From Struthio camelus (Eukaryota > Chordata > Aves > Struthioniformes > Struthionidae), in the NCBI RefSeq assembly GCF_040807025.1, contig NC_090981.1, positions 68,271,645 to 68,335,644 of the forward strand: 64,000 nucleotides of DNA. The letters run 5' to 3'. The position numbers and the translations under genes are program-made. The notes beneath the pieces were generated by a model. That model was given only the letters and a program-made list of their open reading frames with translations, did not search any database and was not told the origin of the DNA. Positions 57,153-64,000 of the stretch are shown here, one piece after another (positions within the stretch are counted from its first letter, which is position 1; every line of letters begins with the position of its first letter).

Positions 57153-60100
57153 CTAGGATGAAAAGGACAGAAGCCTTCAATTAAAACTCATCTCTCTTGC
57201 TTCTAAACTTACTGAGATGCAAGTTACAATTTATAGTCCATCTCTGAAATAGCATTACTAATATGAAAGAATGGATTATGGATAAAGTTCCTAGGACATG
57301 AACTTCAGTTATTACTATGCGTCTCAGGAGGTTCCCTAAATAGTTTAAGGAGACTGTCTGAGCCAGAAAACTGACCTCCAAGAAAATCTAAAAGTTTCCC
57401 TGGAATATAACTGGCTCAATAAAAAAGCTCTTGTGTGGCTTTATAAAGTCTTGCATAGAGAAGATAACTGAATAATCGAAGATAATAACATAAGGAGGTT
57501 TAAAATACTTACTCTGGCAAGGGTGAACACACATACCCACAAGGATTGTTATAGCCACGGACGCAAGGAGGAGTTGGAGGGCATCCTGAATATTCCACAC
57601 TGACAGCTGTATCACCGCACAAAAAAGCGGCATCAAATTAGTTATTTATATATACACATCTATATGTACATCTATCTCTCTCTCTCTATACATATATATA
57701 TATATAAAATATATAAAAATTGTAACTTAAGAAAAGCTTTTAAAAACACAGCACTATTCCAGAAATGGGATAGTACAAAAAAAAACTCTCAACATGATCA
57801 GCCAGGCATTAAGGAAGTGTATTCTGTAGGCAAAATACCTAAACAACATTAAATACTTGTGCAAGTAATTCAATATACGTAAAAATTTCTACAGATGCTT
57901 GGGCAAAAGTACTATCATTGAGACGTGTTTATATGTACCTAAAGGTGACTTGTGGTTTAGTTCTGAACAAAGGAGTCTGTTAGCAGATATGCTAATAGCT
58001 TATTGTGTCAGCAGAATAAACAAAGAACACGGTTTTGGGTTTTTTTTTTTTTTTTGAGATAGACTTTTCTAGTTGCAATATTAAAATAAAAAAAGAAACT
58101 TTGGTTTGAGGATAAACAGGAAGGGATTGTTAGTATTTAATTTAGTAAGACCGCACATGGAGCAAGTACTATATACTGTGACTGGGCTGCAGAACTGATT
58201 GGAAAACAATTCACATTAGGATTTCCAGAATGCAGCCAAGATATATAAACATGCAGTAGTTATGTAAAACTTACAGTTAGTTGTAAGGATACCACCAGGA
58301 TAGGGTTTAACATGCACCAAGTCAACAAAATCTCTTGATGAAATCAGTCCCATACCATAACTGTGTGTTACACTGTGGTATATACCGGTATCCTACAAGT
58401 AAGTAAATGTAATTTGTTGAATGAACGTGTAAGCAGCTAAATTTTTATTTACCTGGAAAAGCAGCTGAATAATGAGAATGTGGCAAGAATGGATTTATTT
58501 GTTAGCAAAGAAAGACAGTTCTCATGTCCAGTTAGTGCTGAACTAACACCCATAACTGCCATGAAAGGGATTTCCTAGAGTGCTGGGATGCATTGCCATT
58601 CCTTGTGACTGGAGGCAAGGAATATCATTTCCACATAAAAAGCTCAAAACGTGCACACCAAGTATTCTAGCTCTACAGATACTAATTTGCATTAAGATAC
58701 ATATGCTAGATAGTATGTTACGTTCTAGGACAAAGATTCATGGTCTGAGCATGTGTTTTAAAACTAACCAGTTCCAAAAAAGCAGAGAGAAATGAATGAA
58801 TGTACCAATATATCCTAATATCTGACAAACTCTGGCAGATCCAGGCAGAGGGAAGTGAAAGATTTGCAGAAGAGAAAAAGGGGAAGATTTTTATTTTATC
58901 AGTATAGAGAGTATTTTCATACATGAGTCATTTATACATGTGGAATATGTTCTTAGACCTTTCTCAATCATATGCAGGGCCATTTCTTTCAAATGCTTAG
59001 ATAAAGGCTTGCTAATTCAGAACTGATATTCTTCGTGGGTGTTTTAAGCTCTTGTCTTTCAGAGCACCTGGGACAACGCCAAAAATAAATGGAATTCTAA
59101 ATATGTAATGTTTCACTGCTCTGGTACAGTATCAATTCAATTTCCATGCTGTCCTTGACTTCAGTGTATTTAAAATAGCTCAGCATCTAGGGGAATACAA
59201 GACAGTGTCCAACTATAGTAGCTATAATAATATTAACATAAATTAAGAAGGATCTGATCTGCAGATTCCCTAGAGTGCAATCTAATTCATGTCTATGATA
59301 GCTGTGTTCACATAAAAGTTACCTGGTATTCCCATGCAAATACAATCAAGTACATACAAAGTAGACCTGAAGTTATTTGCGTTTTTCAGGGATTGGAGGT
59401 AGTTGTATATTTAACTTCTAAAACTCCCACTATACCTCCCTCCCTCCTTCCCTCCCCAAATTTCTGTGTTGATATACTACCAAAGAAACATCCTAGTTTG
59501 TTACAAGCCAGAAGAGTGTTTTTTTAATTTGTGTTAACTACACTAACTCAGAGGGGTGTTTTCTCTGGATTTTGGTGTGATTTTGTCTCATCCTACGCTT
59601 AATGGAGACTTCTGATGTTTTCTATCCACTGAATTACTGACGTGCTCAAGGTTATTTATTTTATAATAAATACTTCACTCCTAAAAGGAGGGACACAATT
59701 CATACCTACTCCACATCAGCTAGCACATTTAGAAATGAAAAGTTTTTACCAAACCAGAATGTACTTCATACTGACATCCTAGAGACTAAATTTTCTCTGT
59801 ACCAGTAGAGGTCTTTTTAATGACCACAACTCAGGCAGAAAGAGATTAAAAAAAAAAAAAAAAATCTTTGAATGAAATTATTGTATTACCTGGTCAATCT
59901 TTTCCAACAGCTTGTAAGATTGTAATGCTTTGTCCCACTTGTTTCGATATTCAGGAAGATACATAAAAGGAATAATTTTACTAGGGACTTCCTTAATTAT
60001 CCCTTCTCCTCGGTATCTAGATTTTATAAAAAACAAAACCAAATTATTAGTTCGTATTTGTGAACTGGAAAAAGAAGTTATATAATAATAAAGATCTAGC

Positions 60101-62746
60101 AGTTGGGTATGCCAGGCTATAATGAGGTAAAGCACTTGCTGGATTGATTAAACTTCAAATAATAATAAAAATACTTATTCTGCAACTCTTTTTTGAGAGA
60201 ATTACAATCTTGGCACCATTCATTTTAAATTATTTATTTATCGTGAATTATTAGATAGGAACCTGTTAGTTCAAATACACGTAGCAATGTTCATCCATTA
60301 ATTCATCTTTTTCCAAATGACTACTTCCAAAATCCATTTTGATGGACAGTGAGATTTCTAAACTAGTCTATTCTAGCATTTCTCAAACTTTTGTCCATAA
60401 TCCTCTGGGGAGTTCAAGGGAAAGTTCAAAGAGGGGAAAAATGGGCCACTAATAAGGAAACAGGAAGCTCCTGCAATGCTAGCAACTGCTCACTAATACT
60501 GATAGTTCTCACACCTAGTTTCTGGAGAAACTGTGAATCATTGCAGTAAGCACTTACAGGGCAGCAATTATAACCAAAGGTGAAAGATGCTGCATGAACA
60601 TAGATGAGCTCTGAAAGAGACTATGCTTACAAAAAGTTTTCATGAAACCAGTTGTACATTCCCTGATGATGTATGAACGTAAATCAAGAGCAGCGAAGAA
60701 AACTAGATTTAAAACCCAGTGCAGCAGCCTTGCAAAATTATGGGTCTGCTTCTCCACGCTGCAGCAGCTTTTGTCACCACTTAACTGCCTTGGTGGAGTA
60801 AGTGCAGTGTGGGTGTACATGCCTACTCCAGAAACTCGACTCTCCAGTACCTACAACAGGTAGAGATGGTGATGGAAAACACGTTAATGTCTACTGAAAA
60901 ACAGGGAACGTAAGCTGTGGCAGAGCCAGTTAAAATCAGCATGTTACTATTTGGATACACCCTTCATTTCCACAGCTGCCATGAACTTATCATGTTTACC
61001 AATCTCGTGAGTAGCTCTTGCCTCCATCCTGTAATATCTTCTCTCCTAAACTCAGTAGGAGTCGTTAATCAGAAGGGTTTCCTCTATGCAAGGCTTCTGA
61101 AAAATACAATTGCTAGAATAAAAGGGCACTTCACCTGATTGAAGCCAGGATTTGCATTCTTTTTCACTACCAAATCATATATTGACTTATTTTAGCAAGT
61201 AAAGCAAACCATTAATACTCCTGTTAATGAAAAAGGAAACTGCCATCTGTGATATGTGGTTAATAAATATCCAGTGTCAAACTGGAAATTGGAACAGCTC
61301 TAATTCTGTTCCCAGAAGCAGCTGATATTACTTCATAAAAGATAAGCTGTATCAGTCCCTAGCATATCTCATTATAATGCTATAGTATAATTCTTCAGTA
61401 ATACTAGTGACACAGCATTGACTTCTGTAGCGAATACCTTTGTTGTTGACACCTTCAGAAAAGTAATTGAGCAAGATTTTTGGATTCACAATACCACTAG
61501 TCAGGAATATATCATATTCAGAAGAAAAAAGATTCAGATGCAAATTTTCTCTACTGTATATCTGTCTAGATCAATATTTCACTTAACTCAATATGCATTA
61601 AGCATTTAAAAGAGAAGAGAAGCTCAGGACATGTCATAAGTGCCTATTTTCCTCCCCTTTCACATGCTTCTCTTCAGGGTGATTTTTTTCCCCTGGTCAC
61701 TAAGGGATCAGCTGAGGGCCACAGCCAGCACAAACGAGAAGCAGGACTGCAGAGCCAGGAGAGGGGGTAAGGAAGAAGAGTGCAGCAATGTGAAGAGCAA
61801 CACCAACTCTTATCAGTGACAGCAAGCTGCGAGAAGCAGCCTAGTCTGCCTCACCTAACTCCACCCTTTGGGCCAAATCCAGCTGCTTAACAAAAGTAGC
61901 ACAGAATTCATAGCTCAAGAAAAGGAAAGATAGATAGAGCTGCTGCTCCAGAGGCTGCATGGGCCTCTCCTCCCTGATAAAATGTATTCTGTTTCAGATG
62001 CTAGAAAGAAGAAGGGCAGAAAAAGGACAGAGAAGGGAGAGTGAGAGAGTATGTTTACATTTGTGAATATCAGTCAATTCACAAAGATAAAGAGGTGAAA
62101 AGGGAAGCTGAAATGTAAGGGTATGAACAGAATTTTCCTGCCAGGAAGAGCTACCAACTTCAGGCCGAAACAGTGATTCCATATTTACTTATTCCATTAT
62201 AACAACTGTTACTCAACATTTAATTTTCATAGCACATTTGAAAACCAATTGGGAAATCCATCTCTTCGCTATTCCAGGACTGTGACTGACACTGTGCAAC
62301 TATAGCACAACATCTTTTCTAGAGCCAACAAATTTTAGCTTAACAGTTTTCAGAAGGATAGATTATGATTAGTTTTTCTATTCGAATCTTGAGTGTCACT
62401 CTTAAAAACTGAAGTGTATATTCATTACAATGAGAAGCAAAATATAAATACTTACATGTTTCCTGAATACTCTTTTGAAGGCTTTGAAGCAACTGTAATA
62501 TTTTTCTCAAGAGAGAAGAGGAAAATAGTAAGTCAGGAGTTGATAAAAAGCATTCAACTAACTTTTAAAGCAAAAAGAAATTGTAAACACTTTTTTACAA
62601 CACAACAGATTTAATAAAAACAACATCATGAACAATATTAACTAGTATTTTCTTACTGAAACTTTTATCACTCTCCATCCTGAAGTATCTTGGTTGTATG
62701 ATAGAATTTTTGTAGAAACTTCATCCGTAATTTTCTTATAGTCCAT
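56999..62746 (-). CDS. STARD6: STARD6, StAR-related lipid transfer domain protein 6 (spliced, 6 coding exons)
   Basis: Small soluble START-domain protein of the StarD4/5/6 group, which carries sterol or other lipid in a hydrophobic pocket; mammalian STARD6 is mainly testicular. Exons: 62746-62657, 62505-62456, 60016-59890, 58392-58275, 57606-57513, 57152-56999. All are GT-AG, and the lengths sum to 633 nt, or 210 residues plus TAA (human about 220). Almost the whole protein is START: MDYKKITDEVSTKILSYNQD at the N-terminus, then VASKPSKEYSGNIYRGEGII, KWDKALQSYKLLEKID, SVTHSYGMGLISSRDFVDLV, VRGYNNPCGYVCSPLPENPE, and the C-terminal lid helix region TTLINLITETRAGLKG. It lacks the short basic/His tail of the human protein. 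STARD4/5 are less likely given the exact motif matches and the POLI neighbour. Confidence 0.95.
57153..57512 (-). other. STARD6: STARD6 intron 5
   Basis: 360-bp intron. Nothing else seen. Confidence 0.85.
57513..57606 (-). CDS. STARD6: STARD6 coding exon 5
   Basis: 94 nt encoding SVSVEYSGCPPTPPCVRGYN, NPCGYVCSPLP. The RGYNNPCGYVCSP motif matches human RGYNHPCGFVCSP. Acceptor GATACAG|CTGTCA and donor CAGA|GTAAGT. Confidence 0.95.
57607..58274 (-). other. STARD6: STARD6 intron 4
   Basis: 0.67 kb intron containing a (CT)/(TA) microsatellite at about 57650-57715 and a T-tract near 58041-58055. Confidence 0.85.
58275..58392 (-). CDS. STARD6: STARD6 coding exon 4
   Basis: 118 nt encoding DTGIYHSVTHSYGMGLISSR, DFVDLVHVKPYPGGILTTN. 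This is the START beta-sheet with the conserved SxRDFVDL motif. Acceptor TTGTAG|GATACC and donor AACT|GTAAGT. Confidence 0.95.
58393..59889 (-). other. STARD6: STARD6 intron 3
   Basis: 1.5 kb AT-rich intron. It holds a CCCT/CCTTCC stretch near 59436-59455 and an A-tract at 59849-59864. No gene recognised. Confidence 0.8.
59890..60016 (-). CDS. STARD6: STARD6 coding exon 3
   Basis: 127 nt encoding YRGEGIIKEVPSKIIPFMYL, PEYRNKWDKALQSYKLLEKI, DQ. Acceptor ATCTAG|ATACCG and donor CCAG|GTAATA. Confidence 0.95.
60017..62455 (-). other. STARD6: STARD6 intron 2
   Basis: 2.4 kb AT-rich intron. Short open frames only. No repeat family or RNA gene recognised. Confidence 0.8.
62456..62505 (-). CDS. STARD6: STARD6 coding exon 2
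   Basis: 50-nt exon encoding KNITVASKPSKEYSGN plus two bases, aligning with human KKITVSSKASRKFHGN. Acceptor CTTGAG|AAAAAT and donor AACAT|GTAAGT. Phase is consistent with both neighbours. Confidence 0.93.
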
Positions 62747-62750
62747 TTAT
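62657..62750 (-). CDS. STARD6: STARD6 first coding exon
   Basis: Acceptor CTTTACAG|ATAA lies four bases before the ATG (62746), so an upstream non-coding exon must exist. Encodes MDYKKITDEVSTKILSYNQD then TSGWRVIKVS. Donor TTTCA|GTAAGA. Confidence 0.93.
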
Positions 62751-63338
62751 CTGTAAAGATTTAAGAGCAATTTATTGGCATATTGATAAAAGCACTTCTC
62801 AACGAGCAAAAAGCATAGGGCTCATCCTCCCACAGGCTTTAACGAACCTTTACTGAGTATTTCTATCGAATCAACTACTTCTTATCCGTCATATACTGTT
62901 TCAGAAAAAGAGAGTCCTTATTTAAACAAAACCATAAGCGGTTTCCATGCATATTTTGCCCTGAGAAGTAGCTATTGGAGCAGGTCTTAAGACTGAACAG
63001 CCTCTCATGTGACGCGCTCCTCACTCCACACTAAATCCAACGTTACCGCACGTTAAAACTACCTCCCCTGACACAGTTTACCACCCGAGGCCCCGATGCT
63101 GCAAAGGTTTGCTGAGGGCGAGCAGATCTGCGGCCAACTCACATCACCTGAAACGGCGGCGCGGCTCACGAGCAGCCGGACAGAGGCTTCCCCCCACCCC
63201 AGAGCTCTCCCCCATCACCTTTATGGGCGCTGCAGTGTGCAAGCTGCTGGGCAAGGCCTGGCTCAGGCAGACCGCGCAGGCCGGGCGGCCGCCCGGACCC
63301 TCGCCAGCGCCGACACGGCCCTGCCGGCCGCTTCTCAC

Positions 63339-63480
63339 CTCTCCGCCCTCTCCTCCCGACGCGCGCGGTATCTGCCTGGCAGCCCTCGGTCATAAGAAGT
63401 TTTTATGGCGGTTCTAAGGTCAATAACGTCGTCGAGCACTTCTGGACTCGTCTCTTGCGCACGCAGTTGGCTTCAGACCG
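63339..63480 (-). other. STARD6: Candidate STARD6 5' non-coding exon
   Basis: The first coding exon begins four bases before the ATG, so an upstream UTR exon is needed. A good minus-strand donor, GAGAG|GTGAGAAG at 63339/63338 in the CpG island, would give a 588-bp UTR intron. The 5' limit is a guess and other donors nearby cannot be excluded. Confidence 0.4.
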
Positions 63481-63604
63481 CGCAGCGGACGCCGCGACCC
63501 CGCCGCCGCCCCCGCGCTGCTTCGCACCCACCTCAGAGCAGCGGGGGCGGCGGGTAACGACGCGACCCTCCCCTCCCCCCCCCACCCCCGGCCGCCCCCG
63601 CGAG

Positions 63605-63626
63605 GCACGCCGGGAGCTGTAGTCCC
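63605..63626 (-). promoter_or_regulatory. ZNF143/THAP11-type element (minus orientation)
   Basis: Minus strand reads GGGACTACAGCTCCCGGCGT, close to the ACTACAAYTCCCAGCATGC consensus found just upstream of many CpG-island start sites. Confidence 0.65.
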
Positions 63627-63664
63627 GATGTGCGGCGCGGCGCGGCGCAGCCCGCCCCGCTCCC

Positions 63665-63684
63665 ACTACAACTCCCACAAGGCC
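63665..63684 (+). promoter_or_regulatory. ZNF143/THAP11-type element (plus orientation)
   Basis: ACTACAACTCCCACAAGG on the plus strand, a second copy about 40 bp away and in the opposite direction to the first. Confidence 0.65.
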
Positions 63685-63708
63685 GCGCGGCCGCCGCTGC
63701 GCCCGCGC

Positions 63709-63720
63709 GCCGCCATTTTG
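63709..63720. promoter_or_regulatory. YY1-type element
   Basis: CGCCGCCATTTTG matches the YY1 consensus and is typically located at or just after the start site. A further AAATGGCGGC at 63910-63919 overlaps the plus-strand ATG. Confidence 0.5.
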
Positions 63721-63786
63721 GAGAGCGGCGCGCTGCTTTCAAACGATTGCACGGCAAGTCCGAGCGGGCTGAAGCCGGGGCGGTGG

Positions 63787-63816
63787 CGGCGGTTCCCGGC
63801 GGTTCCCGGCGGTTCG
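63787..63816. repeat. 10-bp tandem repeat (GGCGGTTCCC x3)
   Basis: Three consecutive copies, the third ending GGCGGTTCGG, in the 5' leader region of the plus-strand gene. Confidence 0.85.
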
Positions 63817-63911
63817 GAGCCGGGCGGAACGGTGCACCTTTCATGGGGCTGTGCTCTTTTGGCTGCTTCCCTCCCATCCGTACCCCCCCGCTCCCTGCTT
63901 GTTGTGAGGGA

Positions 63912-64000
63912 AATGGCGGCGGGGGGCCTGTGGGGCGCCTGCCGTGGCCGGGCCTCCGCGGGCCTCTGTGGCCACCGCCGCCCTGTGCCCCTGGAGCCCG
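63912..64000 (+). CDS. 5' end of an unidentified plus-strand gene (partial, uncertain)
   Basis: ATG in the context GAAATGG opens a frame to the window edge: MAAGGLWGACRGRASAGLCG then HRRPVPLEP. The sequence is Arg/Ala-rich with no acidic residue until the end, like many mitochondrial presequences, but CpG-island DNA often translates this way. An earlier ATG (63844) opens another frame that also runs off the edge. Synteny with human 18q21 predicts C18orf54 on this strand; I do not recognise its protein here, so no symbol is given. Confidence 0.3.

Larger units (their letters stand above)
63110..64000. promoter_or_regulatory. CpG island, probable bidirectional promoter (STARD6 / plus-strand gene)
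   Basis: GC- and CpG-rich block at the right edge holding ZNF143/THAP11-type and YY1-type elements and no TATA box. It lies between the 5' side of STARD6 and a plus-strand ATG at 63912. Confidence 0.7.

Overview
This window is vertebrate nuclear DNA and very probably avian. Three multi-exon genes with standard GT-AG introns are readable. POLI intron 9 holds a CR1 retrotransposon 3' end, and CR1 is the dominant LINE of birds and other sauropsids. Introns are AT-rich with sparse repeats, and promoters are sharp CpG islands. The gene order MBD2(-) / POLI(+) / STARD6(-) is the order of human 18q21. The species and chromosome cannot be read from the sequence. Z-linkage would fit known human 18q to avian Z homology, but that is inference.

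Layout. 1-41.3 kb: MBD2 on the minus strand, six coding exons giving a 269-residue methyl-CpG reader that starts almost at the MBD (MBD2b/MBD3-like). Its 3' UTR continues by splicing out of, or toward, the left edge. Intron 1 (13.3 kb) contains, a few hundred bases from exon 1, a GC-rich minisatellite of about 44 bp x 25. 41.3-43.0 kb: divergent MBD2/POLI promoter region, with two CpG islands separated by about 0.6 kb of AT-rich DNA. 43.0-56.6 kb: POLI (DNA polymerase iota), ten coding exons, 744 residues, with catalytic acidic residues, two ubiquitin-binding motifs and an unusual C-terminal PIP-box-like sequence. 57.0-63.3 kb: STARD6 on the minus strand, six coding exons, 210 residues, convergent with POLI. 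63.1-64.0 kb: a third CpG island with two oppositely oriented ZNF143/THAP11-type elements and a YY1 site. It is the probable shared promoter of STARD6 and a plus-strand gene that begins at the right edge. That gene is unidentified; synteny suggests the C18orf54 ortholog.

Exon coordinates come from reading splice sites and checking phase. Summed coding lengths close exactly for all three genes (810, 2235 and 633 nt including stops). The genes are functionally separate: chromatin repression through methyl-CpG and NuRD, translesion DNA synthesis, and intracellular lipid/sterol transfer. I did not find a wholly new system. The most unusual parts are the MBD2 intron-1 minisatellite, the matching G-rich repeat in POLI intron 1, and the apparent relocation of the POLI PCNA-binding motif to the extreme C-terminus.
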